A stretch of DNA of 64,000 nt from Bimuria novae-zelandiae CBS 107.79 (lineage: Eukaryota > Ascomycota > Dothideomycetes > Pleosporales > Didymosphaeriaceae), in contig ML976674.1 of assembly GCA_010015655.1 (NCBI GenBank), forward strand, positions 62,001 to 126,000. The letters are read 5' to 3'. The notes under the pieces were generated by a model, which was given only the letters and a program-made list of their open reading frames with translations, searched no databases and was not told the origin of the DNA. This document shows, piece by piece, positions 1 to 11,780 of the stretch. Position numbers and translations under genes: made by a program. Position 1 is the stretch's first letter. Each line of letters starts with the position of its first letter.

Positions 1-2991
1 GATTTATCCGTTCTAGTACATTGTTCTTGCGATAGTTTAGCATAGTATTTCTAAGGGCAATTTCTCTCTAGTCTTTTAGTTAAGTACGTGTTAAGGTAGA
101 TTAATCTAGAGTAATTAGTGCTAGCGTTTCTTAGGGTGTAGGTAGTCCTCCAGCAGCCTCCTCTTAATAAATCTACTTTTTAGCACTATTTAGACTAGTA
201 TCCTCTTCTTTATCTTTAGTATTATCCTTAACTATTAGTTAACGAAGTATTATATTACAATAAATTTGCTTAATAATAAGGTCCTCCTCTTTATTTAATA
301 AATTAATATTAAGAATAGTAATTACACGTCGTTCCTCTTTAGTTAAACGCTAAGGTTCTAGCGGAAAGTATTATTATTATTATAGGAAATAACGTTTTAG
401 GTTTAAATAACTTTTTCGCTTCTTAGGACTTAGATACAAAAGATATTTATTCCTTTATACCTAACTAGCTATCTAATAATTGCTTGTAATTTAAGCTTAT
501 CGCCTTTAGCTACTTTTGTGTCTTAAAATAGAGCCTTTACTCTAATAACGTCTTCATACGCTAGAGATAGCTTTATCTTACGCATAACTTTATAAAGTGT
601 CTTTTAATTAGTAACTTCGGTTAGTAATTAATTAAGCATATATATAGCTATTAAGTATAGTTTGTTTATTAGCGTCTTAGGCAAATTTACTGCAATTTAT
701 AGTATTCTAACTATTATAATAATAAGATTACTAGCCTTTTTAGTAAGGCTAGTTATTTTTTCTGCCCTAATAGCACAAAGCTTAACTATAATGCCTAGGT
801 TTTTAAAGATATACTAAAGATTAGTAAAGCCTTTCTTATTATTATAATAAATATATATAATAATAGCGTTAAATTAGGTACGTATTTATATTAATATTTA
901 TTAAACGGTGTGCGTAAGAGTCTCCTTCTTCTTATTATAAAGAGTCTTCCTTAAATAGTATCTACTATGTTAGCATATAGCGTGTAAGAGCTACTTATCT
1001 TTATTATAGCAAGCTTTGCTAGTCTTTTATAGTTATATTAGGTTAATACTAATTTATTTAAAGGGGCGTATTGCAGGCTCGCGTTAAAGGCGTTAACTAA
1101 TAATCTTAAAAAGTTTTAAGTTAATACAATTTTTATATTCCTTCTATTATAGGGCCTAGGGGCTAGTAATAAGCTTAATACTATCTACTACCTACTCTAG
1201 GTGTTTAATTGCTCATCTTCCTGCATGAGCTAGTATCTAATAAGCTTCTATAGGGGTGACTTATAGAGGCTTACGCTCGATACGACTTAGCTTTAATATA
1301 ATAGTATAAATATATAACTCTAATGTATTCGGGCGTATTACCTTATTAAAGTTTATTCCTTAATAGCCACCCTGCTTATTAAGTATACATAATATGTCTA
1401 TTAGAGCGCTCTTTAGATACAGATAGCTACGTCTTAAGTTAAACTTAATACTAACTAATTAATAGCGTAATAGTAACACTACTTATATTAGAGTAACTTA
1501 ACGTTCGCTAGTTAGAGTATTAATAAATAACCTAATATTTCTTTATTTATATATTTACAGGGCTTGCGTGCTAGCTAGTAGAATATTATCTAGGTATCTA
1601 TTTTAGATCTTCTCCCAGGTCTTTAGTTAGTAGTTTGTGACATGCAGATTAGAGCCAAGATCTAGTATCCACTTGTTAATTAATAGCGATAGAGGCTATT
1701 AAATAGTAGCTATACTAAGTAGAGTAATAACCTAAAATACGTCCTAGCTACCTTACTAGTGCATAACTACTATTATTAAGTTTTAAGTATTTAATAGAGG
1801 AAAACTAGTGTTTATTAAAAAGTTATTTTTATTTATAGTATTTGCCTTTTTACTAGCTTTCCTTTTAGCTCTAATTAGAGCTATACTTAAGGAGTTGCCT
1901 CTGCCTAGTTTCCTTACTTTGTTAAACTTGGCTAAAACAGCTGGGTCGGGCCTCTATCTAGTAGATCGAAGAGAAGGCACTACGTAGGAGCACTATCTAA
2001 ATAGGTGCTATTCTCTATAGATACAAGTAACTATACGTTTCTAAGTATTACTATTTGGACTAGGGCGTCCTAAAACGGCGTATATTCTAAGTAATAACGC
2101 TACAGGGTTTAATGTGCGTTGGAACCGTTAATAGTTCTTTATTAGTATAATAAAATCTATACATAGGGTTCTATTTATTTTAGCTTACGTAATCTCCTAG
2201 ATTTCGTGCGTAATAAAGGACTTATTAATTCCCCTAATTACTTAAAGAAAGTCCTGCTATGCTTAATAGTCCTCTACCTTAGGTAGTTTTAGTTTAATTA
2301 TATCGCAAAGGATAGTAATATAGTTTTTATACCAAGTATTTATTTTTTATTATTATAAAACCTTCTTAATCTTATTATACTACTTAAGTAACTTATACTT
2401 ACGCTCTGCCACTAACATATAAAATATATTTTTAAGTTATATAAGTTATTTATATAGTGTTTTAGTATTTTTAATAATTAGGATATACCTGCCAGTAATT
2501 ATCCTTATAATTTCTTATATTAGGTTATTAAGAGCGTTCTCCTTCTTCTACTATGCTACTAGCTTTATTGCGTAGAACCTATACTAGAAGGTATAGTCCT
2601 TTTGTTTAGTTCTCGTGAGTTCGTCCAGTTTAATATTATTATTATAAATAAGACTTAAATCTTTATTAGGTGCATTATTTTTTTTAAATAAGCGTAGTAA
2701 TCGCTCTTTAGGTTTCTTATTATACATTTTCCTAATAGTATTTGCTATTAAATCTAGACTATAATAGTCTTAGATCTTATATGCCTTAGTAGTCCTCTTT
2801 CGTAGAAAGATCTACTTTAACTAGTTACTTAGCTTATTAAGAATAATTATCTCCTTAATAATTAGCTTATCCTCTTTATTACTTATTATAGTAAACTAGA
2901 GCTTATTAAGTTAATCTCTATCGTGGAAAGTGCGTATAGTAAGTAGGTAAAATAAACTATAGTTAAATTAAGCGTATACTAGGCTTATAAC
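1..2991 (-). mobile_element. Ty1/Copia retrotransposon remnant (gag to integrase), RIP-mutated
   Basis: Very AT-rich sequence dense in TpA and stop codons. Read on the minus strand through the stops, a Copia integrase can still be followed: near 660-700 the peptide AVNLPKTL, near 490-525 DTKVAKGDKLK, and near 420-470 a stretch matching the region after the integrase core of fungal Copia polyproteins. Upstream in the element (about 1800-1950) a basic stretch reads KFNKVRKLGRGNSLS. The 5' end of the element lies at the right, where a primer-binding-site-like sequence sits at 2979-2991. The reverse transcriptase part would lie left of the window. No open frame survives, so the copy is dead. The Copia assignment rests on the integrase reading; the LTR was not delimited. 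Confidence 0.75.
2979..2991 (-). other. Primer-binding-site-like sequence of the Copia remnant
   Basis: On the minus strand this reads GTTATAAGCCTAG. It matches, apart from C-to-T and G-to-A changes, the sequences just inside the 5' LTRs of the Copia copies at 33219 and 44687. Unmutated (GTTATGAGCCC) it would pair with the anticodon arm of initiator tRNA-Met, the half-tRNA priming known for Drosophila copia. It implies that a decayed 5' LTR begins at about 2992. Confidence 0.5.
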
Positions 2992-4030
2992 TATAAGGGA
3001 TAAGATAGGTAGCATTTAAGAATAAGAGACTAAGTTAATTATAATAAGCTAAATTAGAGAAACTGCTTAAGTAGCAGGATCGTAATCAGCAACTAGTCTA
3101 CATTAGGTTTGTATTATGTGATATTGTACTCCACTCTAACAGTAGAATAGCAGGTGCTTCTGCTGTGAGTCTTGATCGTATCCAATTAACTCCATCATGC
3201 GCCCCAGGATTGGCGCTGTTGTTACCCACCAGAAGCGCGTGTCTTCGTCGAACAGCCTTAGCCATTGGTTCAGGGACAACCATACCCCTAAGTTCCTTTG
3301 ATCCTTCTTTTCAAATTCCCGGAGTTTGCCAGCTGCAAGATTCAGATTCCCCTGAAAGGGACGGGCTGTCTGCATCTAGGCTGATTTGTGTACTCGGATT
3401 GTAAAGAAACAGGTTATATGTGAATACGCTAGATAGGGTTCCGTCAAATGCCCAACTATCGCAAGGCTATATACGTGCCATATCTGGAGGCGTGTTGACA
3501 CTGGATAGTCTACAGAGGGCTGGGTAGACAGACAGGGACAACCTCTTTCGGGGGCCGAAAGGGGTGCGTTCATTACAAGGAAGGGTCGGCTCCTTTTCTC
3601 TGTATTGCCAATCACTGCTACCCCTGGACGTGTCGTTCGCAAAGATTCCGGAGAGATTCAAAAAATGATGTACCTTGTTGTCGTGACAATTTCGGAGACA
3701 TTTCCTCGGAGGCATTGCGCCCTTGCTGTGGTGGAGTGTAGGAGGATAAAAGACGGTGGGTGTATTGCTATCTGCAGAAAATAGTGTCTGTCTGTCTGTA
3801 AGAGAGCAGGAGAGAGAGAGCGAGAGGGTCTCTTTGTTGTAGTCCGTGCACCAAGTGGTGCCTACCACATACACCCCTCTGACGTCAGCCAAGTGACACT
3901 TTCCCCCACCCACTCTTTCCCGCACAAAAGCCAAGACCAGCTCGCATAAAACGACAAATCTACTCCTCCATTCAGAGCCACGCTGCGAGTCTCCACTGAT
4001 AGCTTTGAACGTTCTGCCCAGGAATACATC
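2992..4030. other. Intergenic: LTR remnant, then promoter region
   Basis: The first ~100 bases (2992 to about 3095) are AT-rich and probably the decayed 5' LTR of the Copia remnant on the left; I found no clear end or target duplication. From about 3100 the composition becomes balanced and no convincing gene is present; small open frames on both strands have no recognisable motifs. The last 250 bases are rich in short pyrimidine and GA runs, such as the GAGAGAGAGAG run near 3810, and serve as upstream region of the gene starting at 4031. Confidence 0.45.
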
Positions 4031-5067
4031 ATGGCGACTTGCCCCAGCGTCTTCGACGCCTTGGTGATTGGAGCCGGTCCGGCCGGTCTATCTGCAGCAT
4101 TGGCATTGGGAAGAGTGATGCGCACCGCGGCTATCTTCGATACCGGTATCTTTCGAAACGCACCTGCAAATCACATGCATACAGTTCCCACATGGGATCA
4201 TCAAAGCCCTCTCGCCTACCGTCAGAAGTGCATCACCGAGTTGCGCCAGCGCTATAATGGCACTATCCACTTCGCAAATACCGGAGTCTCCTCAGTCAAG
4301 ACAGGAACAGACAGCAACTACATCGTCATCGATGAATCTGGGAAGACGTGGACTGGCAAGAAAGTCATCCTGGCAACGGGCGTCAAGGACATACTGCCAG
4401 ATGTCAAAGGATATGCTAAGGCATGGGGACGGTACATGTAGGTCAAACCCTTTTCTGGGTCGCCATCAATTACTCTTAGCGTCTTCGCAGCTTCCACTGC
4501 CTTTTCTGCCACGGTTTCGAACAACGTGGGTCAGAGTCGGCCGGATTGCTGGTCTTAGACAAGACGGTCCTTTCAAATGAGGTTGAAATCGCCGTTCACT
4601 TTGGTCACCTCGCCAAGCAATTTGCCAAGAAGATTACCGTTTTTTTAGACAGCATTGCTGAACTCTTGGAAGATCCTCGCATCAAAGGTCTGGAGTCCCA
4701 GGGATTCCTCATCAACTCCAAGCCCATCGCCAGAATCACCTACGCCCCAGATCCAGAGCCAGGCTTCGCCACAGTACACCTGGAGGACGGAAGCGAGGAG
4801 GACATGTCGTTCTTAGTGCATCGTCCTAGAACGGTACTTTCTGGAGACTTTGTGAATCAGTTGGGATTGGAGGTGACTGAAGCCGGAGACGTCAAGACAA
4901 CACCACCATTCTACGAGACGAGCGTCAAGGGGGTCTTTGCGGCGGGCGACTGTGCTGTACCATTGAAGCAGGTCGTTTGGGCGGTGTCGACAGGCGTAAG
5001 TGCTGGCTCTGGTGTAAACTTTCAGGTTTTGGCGGCGGACATGGCGGCAAGATCGAAGCTTTCATGA
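4031..5067 (+). CDS. Thioredoxin-reductase-like FAD oxidoreductase (GliT-type)
   Basis: Two exons, 4031-4437 and 4491-5067, with a 53-nt intron (GTAGGT donor, GCAG acceptor), give 327 aa, close to the ~330 aa of fungal GliT-like enzymes. The N-terminal FAD-binding Rossmann motif GAGPAG is at residues 14-19. The redox-active motif CLFC (Cys139 and Cys142) is rebuilt exactly across the splice junction, followed by HGFEQRG as in this family. The C-terminal FAD motif GVFAAGDCA is present. The family transfers electrons from NAD(P)H through FAD to a disulfide; GliT-type members act on small-molecule dithiols rather than thioredoxin. No NRPS, PKS or other cluster gene is seen nearby, so a role in secondary metabolism is only a family-level possibility. 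The ATG at 4031 is the first in frame and gives a standard N-terminus. Confidence 0.88.
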
Positions 5068-5362
5068 TGGTCTGGCAGCAGATGTGCTGGGGCGCAGTAG
5101 TTTAAAAATCTGTCCAACCTCGGTTTCGGTCTCTATACGTCATCGAAATTAGGGCGCTGAGCCCAGGAGAATACGCAACCCTTCTTGCACTTAGTGTTGG
5201 TGATAGCACACGTTAGTAAGCAACTGGCTAACCACGTTATAGGCGAGCGGACGCAAATCCTCGCTTTGGACGAAGTAGATACGCTACCTGCTTTTAACTT
5301 GCTAGGGTATCTACTATATAAGACTAAGCTCTCTCTTTTGCATACCTATATGCGTGTATATA
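5068..5362. other. Intergenic, 3' flank of the oxidoreductase gene
   Basis: Balanced composition at first, turning AT-rich toward the gap. I see no gene here; the stretch ends at an assembly gap. Confidence 0.5.
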
Positions 5363-5572
5363 NNNNNNNNNNNNNNNNNNNNNNNNNNNNNNNNNNNNNN
5401 NNNNNNNNNNNNNNNNNNNNNNNNNNNNNNNNNNNNNNNNNNNNNNNNNNNNNNNNNNNNNNNNNNNNNNNNNNNNNNNNNNNNNNNNNNNNNNNNNNNN
5501 NNNNNNNNNNNNNNNNNNNNNNNNNNNNNNNNNNNNNNNNNNNNNNNNNNNNNNNNNNNNNNNNNNNNNNNN
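5363..5572. other. Assembly gap (210 N)
   Basis: A run of 210 undetermined bases directly abutting an (ACT)n microsatellite on its right. The gap probably exists because the microsatellite could not be assembled through. Confidence 0.95.

Positions 5573-5667
<95 letters not shown>
5573..5667. repeat. (ACT)n microsatellite
   Basis: About 32 perfect copies of the trinucleotide ACT over 95 bp, truncated on the left by the gap, so the true length is unknown. It is outside any recognisable gene; open frames across it simply read poly-Thr or poly-Tyr. Confidence 0.97.
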
Positions 5668-6230
5668 GTCATCGAACTACCTATCTGAAAGATTCGTCAT
5701 ACCACTGCTTCTTATGTAGCTCTTCTAACGGCCTGTGACGATCGTGGGTCTTGTTATGATCTGGGAATCATCACAAGGGCGATGGAGGGCAGCTACTACG
5801 CTATGATGGCAGCTGCTACACCGAGATAGCAGCCGCAGACCACCCTCACGTGGCACGCGTAACACACTTTCCTCATAAACCGTCACAGGATATCTATAAT
5901 ATGAGTAGCTAGCAATCATCTACAGGCCCAGGCGACCTCAACTTTAAAAAATCTCGTGATAATATTGATTGTGGGTGGCTTAGTAGCCTCATGTTGCTGA
6001 CCGAGCGATCGTGTTCGGGGTGTGCATTGACTGACGCTGTGCAGTGATTACCAAGCTACGGTGTGTTACTATTCTCTGCTATGCAGCCTCGCGGCTGGTG
6101 GATTGGCGCTATGTACAAAGACTCAAAGCTAAAGAAGAGAAAGGGATCAAGAGGGCCGAGCAGGCGGCGTAAAGTCTGCCGCTGTCTGGTAACTGCCATC
6201 TTCTAGCATTTCTAGAACAACTCAAAGCTA
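5668..6230. other. Intergenic, no gene recognised
   Basis: Balanced-composition sequence without a convincing reading frame. It holds a 154-bp segment (5734-5887) bounded by inverted TGTGACG/CGTCACA, which resembles an LTR end pair but has no target duplication. AT-rich RIP-mutated DNA begins near 6230. Confidence 0.4.
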
Positions 6231-7419
6231 ACAATATTGTAATTAAAGAATTACTAATAACTTAATAACGACGTTAATAACAAACCTAAGACGCACCTGC
6301 GCTCTCTAAGTTATAAGTAGGGGGTAAGGATATTAACTAGATAGAGTAACTAAAAAGAATAATCTAGCAACGGCTTATTAACTCTAGAATACTTAGCGTT
6401 AGGCCTATTAGATTAACAATCGCTCTTAGCTACCTAGCTTAAAGGCTATATACCTAATTAATACTAGAATAGAATTTTAATTTTAGTATAAAGAATATTA
6501 TTAAAGTCCTAAAACGCACACGACGAAACGCTAATCTTTAATAAATAAAGAGATAGTACTTTTACGCTATCTTATATAAAGAATTAGTTAGTAACTACCT
6601 TAAGGCTTTCTTAGCTACCTTAAAGGCTAAGCTAATAATAAAAATATATTATACTTAGATTCTTAAAGCTTCGCGATTATATTAAAAGCTAAATTATTAT
6701 TAATTTAGAGAGTAGTTTTTAACAGGCTATATAAAAAGAGTATTATAAAATTTAGGATAAAGGCTACTTTACTAAGATAATATAAATAATAAAGACTACT
6801 AACGCAAAGGTGCTATCCCTAACATAAGTATTTATATATAAGTTTAATAAGGACAGCTACCTTTATTAATTTAAGACACGACTTATTGTCCGCGGCGACC
6901 TATAATAGCTATATAGAGATACCTACGTAGCTACACTAGCTATCTACATATGTTAAGCTATCATTACTATTGCAAATTAATTTGGCCTCGAACTAATATA
7001 ATATAATATTCTAAACGCGGTTTTTAGCGCTCTACTACTTATAAAACTCGTTATTCTTTTTTATTAGTAATTAGTAATACAAAGGTTTTCTGTCAGATAC
7101 TATTTAGGCCTAGTTATATATAGGCCTAAGTGGGGCTAGCTAAGGATTAAGCCCCTTAGTCATTACTGGCCTATATTGGTATATATACTATAACCCTAGG
7201 ATCTACTCTATCTTATAGGGTATTATCCTATACCTTTTGCTAGGTTGCCGTAGTGGTAAATAGTACGTTACATTTACTATAAGCAATTCCCATAGCTACT
7301 TTAGTATAAATAAGTAGAGAATAGACTTATACTATATTAACGCACGTGCCGTCCCGGTTCGCGTGCCGCCCCACTAACCCCAGAATACTAGATAAGACAC
7401 CCACTTTAACGCGTTACAT
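6231..7419. repeat. RIP-mutated AT-rich repeat, family not identified
   Basis: Dense TA, TAA and TAG content and loss of CA/TG dinucleotides mark it as a mutated repeat. I could not follow any known transposon protein in the six frames by eye. A short GC-richer patch at about 7340-7385 (CACGTGCCGTCCCGG and neighbours) could be a terminal repeat of the pogo-like element that follows, but I found no inverted partner. Confidence 0.5.
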
Positions 7420-8620
7420 CTTAACAATCACAGCAGCTATAGAGGTTATACTTAAAGTAATTAAAAGTGCCAAACTAAGAAAAAGAACATTTTATATAGT
7501 AATTACTAAGTAGTATAGTATATTAAGATCTACGTTGGCCTAAAGACACTAAGGCCGTTAAGCCCTATAAGAAGCCAAGAATACCTCTTAAAAGAAATTT
7601 AATCTATGTTAAAAGCTAGGCTTATATAGTATATTAAAAATCTATCTCTAAAAGGGCTACCTTTAATGAAAAAGATACTATAACATTATGCGTTTTTAAT
7701 TACTAAAATTTTTATAAGTTACGCCTAGGTAACGCGCTTCTTATACTAAAATAGTAAAATTTTTGTTAATAAATAAACTAAAGAAATAAACTCTAACTAC
7801 TGTAAAACTAAATTTAAAACTACGTATAAGGCGTACTTTAACCTACTATACTTAAAGATAGAGGAGTATAATATACTACCATATAATACTTATAATATAA
7901 ATAAAAAGACTTCTTAATTAGTGTTATAGGACGCTCTAACCGTGTCTTTAATTAAGTAGCTTAAAAGAAAAGAGAGGTAAAAGATTTACTATAAAATAGC
8001 TCTTATAAGTAAGTAACTATATTAGTAATTATTTACACTAATAGAAGCGCTCTCTTACTTATTGTTTTCTTTTTAGGGGTATCTAGGTTACTATAGTTAA
8101 CTTAAGTAGCTAGTATTAAAGCTAGTAAGCACAACGTCTTTATTAGCTTAACTTTATTAGGCTAGATAAATAATAACACTAGTTTATTTTACCTAGAGCA
8201 GGTTTTTAATTACTATATAAAATAAAAAGCGTGTTAAGGGAGACACTAGTCTCTCCTTATACTTAATAGCTATAGTAGTTACCTAATAATAGAGTTTCTC
8301 GAGTACTATAACTCTTACTATATACTACTAGCTATATTTCCCCCCTACTCTACCTACACGCTTTAACTACTTAATATTATTTACTTTAAACCTCTTTCTA
8401 GCTCTTACACTAAGGTCTTTACTAATTACTTTTAGAATAGCTAAGAAATGGTACTTATTAAAAAAAAGACTTTTTTTTACTATTTTAAAGTGCTTAGACG
8501 TCGTCCTTTAAGATAGAGATTATCCTAAAGTTCTTTAAAGCTACTAGTATATAGCCTAAGAATCTCACGATTATACTTAAATGTTTTTCTAATACTAGGC
8601 AAAATATTTAATTAATAAAT
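7420..8620 (+). mobile_element. Pogo/Fot1-type DNA transposon remnant (DDE transposase), RIP-mutated
   Basis: Read on the plus strand through many stops, the sequence follows a fungal Fot1/pogo transposase: an N-terminal helix-turn-helix segment (about 7430-7560, including a VVRSTLARRHQGR-like stretch), a CENP-B-type region (about 7600-7760), IEEYNILPYNTYNIN with the first catalytic Asp changed to Asn (about 7858-7905), and near 8330-8460 the carboxyl region FPPYSTYTLQLLNI then FKPLSSSYTK, matching the family's HTLQPLDV block. The frame is broken throughout, so this is a fossil. Terminal inverted repeats were not found. Confidence 0.75.
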
Positions 8621-9701
8621 AAAATTAATATTAATCTATCACTAATTTAGAATAATTATATAAATAAACTTTTACTATATAGAATAAATGGCTCTTATTT
8701 CTTAGCATGCTAAATAAATATACTTTTATATATAAATCCCGTTTAGTTAAAAATTGTATTTATTAGTAGCTATTACGAAAGTAATAAGTATAGGTATTTT
8801 AGACCTAGGGAGGCTAGATTAATACACTATATTTAGTATCTACGTGTAGGTATAAGACGTTAGATATAGATGAAAGGTCTTTTACCTCTATTTAATATAA
8901 ATTTTTTTATCACTTAGCTAGATACTAATACCTAAATAGCTAGCATTGTTTTTAATAAATTAAAAAGTAAGTTCTATAGTATAGGCTATAAGACGTTTAG
9001 CTCCTAAAGTATAAGTTTAAAGGTGGAACCCTAGCTTCTAACTCTCGTTTATCTATTAACGTATTATTATTAATAGTATTTCTAGGCTATTAGGTTACCT
9101 AGAAGAATACTATAATAATAGCGCTACTTTGGTTCAGGGTTAGGCTTATACGCTTAAGGAATATATTTATAGAATCTTTTATAAATTAGACAAGAAAAGG
9201 GCATCGGAGCGTTATTAACTAGTTACATGTTTAGCTATAAAAAGTGCTAATATTATATATTACTATTAATACTATCCTTCTCCCCCCGATCCCCCTCTCT
9301 TCTCCGGAGCAGGAAAGAGGTTATATAAATACTATATTTATTATAGAAATAGTCGCGATAGTCGTAGTGGCTATAATAGCTCTTTTTTAAGTAGTATAAA
9401 TAGTTTTATTTTATTAAGAGTAACCTTGTTCTAGTAGACTATAACGGTCGGATAGTAAGGCACACCTATTATAAAGTTAATGCCGCTAGCTTTACAATAC
9501 AATCTTTTATCCATAAGGCTAGATTGGATATTAAAACTCTGGTTACGTATATTTTCTAAATGGCAGAGCTTAGCCCGCGTTTAGTAAGGGCACTAAGATA
9601 GTAAATTAGGATTCGTGTATATTTTATTATAGTATTACTATAACGTATTTTATAAGTAAGTACGCATTATAAGCGAGTGCGTACCCTACTAACTTTATAC
9701 A
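8621..9701. repeat. RIP-mutated AT-rich repeat, family not identified
   Basis: Continues the AT-rich block with stops in all frames. A small less-mutated island at about 9280-9320 (C-rich, CTCCCCCCGATCCCC) stands out, but no protein motif could be read. The part just before 9702 was the target of the solo LTR. Confidence 0.5.
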
Positions 9702-10151
9702 TGTTACGGTCCAAAAGCCGACGGTGGGAAGGAGAGCCTTATGACGGCATCCGAGCCCCACCTCAGGCTTACGTAACGTCCCAGGCTGTCCCAGACGCTA
9801 AGACCATGGGACACCGTGGGACCACGTGACCCCCTAATCACGTGACGTCCCAGGAAATCCCATGGGATCCCACGGCGCCAGGATATGGGACATCGTAGGA
9901 TTCTATGGGACAAGGGGAATATATATATAGGACGGTTTCCTTTGTTATGCTCCCTGTAGCTAACTTATATATCTTCTATACAAGTACGTTCTCCTATATA
10001 GACTAATAGTTATCTTACTTTATTATAAAATTAGATTATCTAGCCTCGCGCTAAGGGTCGCATTAACTTATACTATTAAATAATCCGTGAAGCACCACGA
10101 TACCCTACCGCCCTAACCCGGATCGGAACAAGGTGTGAGCGCCTCATAACA
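9702..10151 (+). mobile_element. Solo LTR, 450 bp, probably Ty3/Gypsy type
   Basis: The segment starts TGTTACGG and ends CATAACA, giving matched TGTTA/TAACA ends, and is flanked on both sides by the 5-bp direct repeat ATACA (9697-9701 and 10152-10156). It contains several TGGGAC motifs, a TATA-like run near 9922-9935 and a GC-rich downstream part, which is LTR-like. No internal retrotransposon sequence is attached, so it is the product of LTR-LTR recombination. The same arrangement of TGGGAC repeats followed by TATATAGGA occurs at the 5' end of the Gypsy element near 52.1 kb, hence the Gypsy assignment. Orientation is inferred from that similarity. Confidence 0.85.
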
Positions 10152-10156
10152 ATACA

Positions 10157-11780
10157 CCTCTATATATAAATATCTTAACTACGTTAAAAATTAATATATA
10201 TAGATATTAATAAGATAGATTAAGTAGTATTTAAAGTATCCCTTTTACACGTACGTACGTTATGCCTAGTCTCTTTATACCTCTTATAGCGCGTAAGAGC
10301 CTAGAGGCTATGGCCTAATTACTTCTTACCTTAACGCTATTTACGCTTTATCTACTAATTAGCCTCTTTTTAAGTAAGTATATTCTCTTTCTCTCTCTTT
10401 ATTAAGGTCCTTTATCTTTATATTTACATCTTTCTACGCTACCTACGCTTTATTACTATCTTATTAGCTCTTTTAAGCCTAGTAATCTAATCGCGTATTA
10501 GCTTAGCTAAGAGTATTATTATTTTTATCCTTTTCTTAAGCTAGCTAATTACTGTAATAATTAACACTAGTAATAAGCTTTTATACTACTATATATAATT
10601 AGGTATTAATATTAATTAAGCCTTAAGCTTACGTACGTTACTTAGCATACGAGTCTCCTAAAGGGCCTTTAGTAAATTAGCTAGTGTAGGCGTACGTAGC
10701 CACACATCTAGTTTTAATAAAATAAATTTAGGCTAGAGTAGGATAATACCTACGCCTTAAAAGGCTAAATAGATATTATCTAACGTAAAGACTTACTTAA
10801 AGGCTACCTTAAAGACTAGTCAAAATTTAAGCTTTATTATATAGTTAATATAGTAGTAGATTAGACTTTTAATCTTATAATTATATACGCGCTTTAACGA
10901 CGAGAAGTAGCTAATATTAAGTAGCTATAATAGGTAAGATAAGTAAGGTAGTATATAAAGTATATAAATGTTCTTCTTCTTATAGAGCTTTTAAAACTTA
11001 AAAAAGTATTAGCTTTTATAATTATTAAGAATAAATAGGTAACGCGCACCTAAAACGTAAGTACTTATATAAATATTAAAGTACTTTAGCTACTTAACTT
11101 TTATCTTATTAATTATTTAGTTATTATTATTAATAGTAATAGCCTAGTCGCGTAGAATGTCCCCTATATACTAAGTAAATTGGTCGTGCTAGCTAGTAAA
11201 GATAATAAATAGTAGAATAGCCTAGCTAGTAGTGTTAAGTTTTTAAATTACTATTATATACTTATAATTACCTATTTAAATAGTTTTTAGCTAGCCTCTC
11301 CTCTTTAATCTTATTATAATAAGCTAAGTTATAGACGTCCTTATTATAGATACCGTGCTTAGCCTTTATTTACTCTATAAGCTTAAACTAGCTTCTAATT
11401 AATATAAGATTCTTATATAAAGCTCTCTACCTATTATACGCTTAATAAAGTTATATAGCTAGTAGACGCTAACCTAACTTTCGCCGTGTATAGTAAGTAG
11501 CTTATTAGCTATATTCTGTATAGCCGCGTACGTAGGCGTAAATCCACGCTAGTCTAGGCCAAGTATATACTTAATAATTACCTCCTCTTCTAGCTAGGTA
11601 AGTTTCTTTAAGTTAGGCTAGTAAATACGTTAAGTAGGCTTATTAGCGCGTTAATAATAAAGTATATTTTAAGAAATATTAAATATCTATATAGTAACTA
11701 CCTTACTCTAAAATTAATTTTACTAAAGAGCTAATATAGCAAGGTGTATATTAGTCTTATAAGAAGCTGGCTAGGCTTTA
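10157..11780 (-). mobile_element. Pogo-type DNA transposon remnant (DDE_1 family), RIP-mutated
   Basis: On the minus strand near 11630-11490 the translation reads LEEEVIIKYILGLD then RGFTPTYAAIQNIANKLL, the CENP-B-type DNA-binding region of a fungal pogo transposase, followed by a run resembling the family segment between the DNA-binding and catalytic domains (about 11480-11160). Stops interrupt every few codons. It belongs to a different subfamily from the plus-strand copy at 7420 and from the element at 16344. Ends were not resolved; the solo LTR abuts it on the left. Confidence 0.65.
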
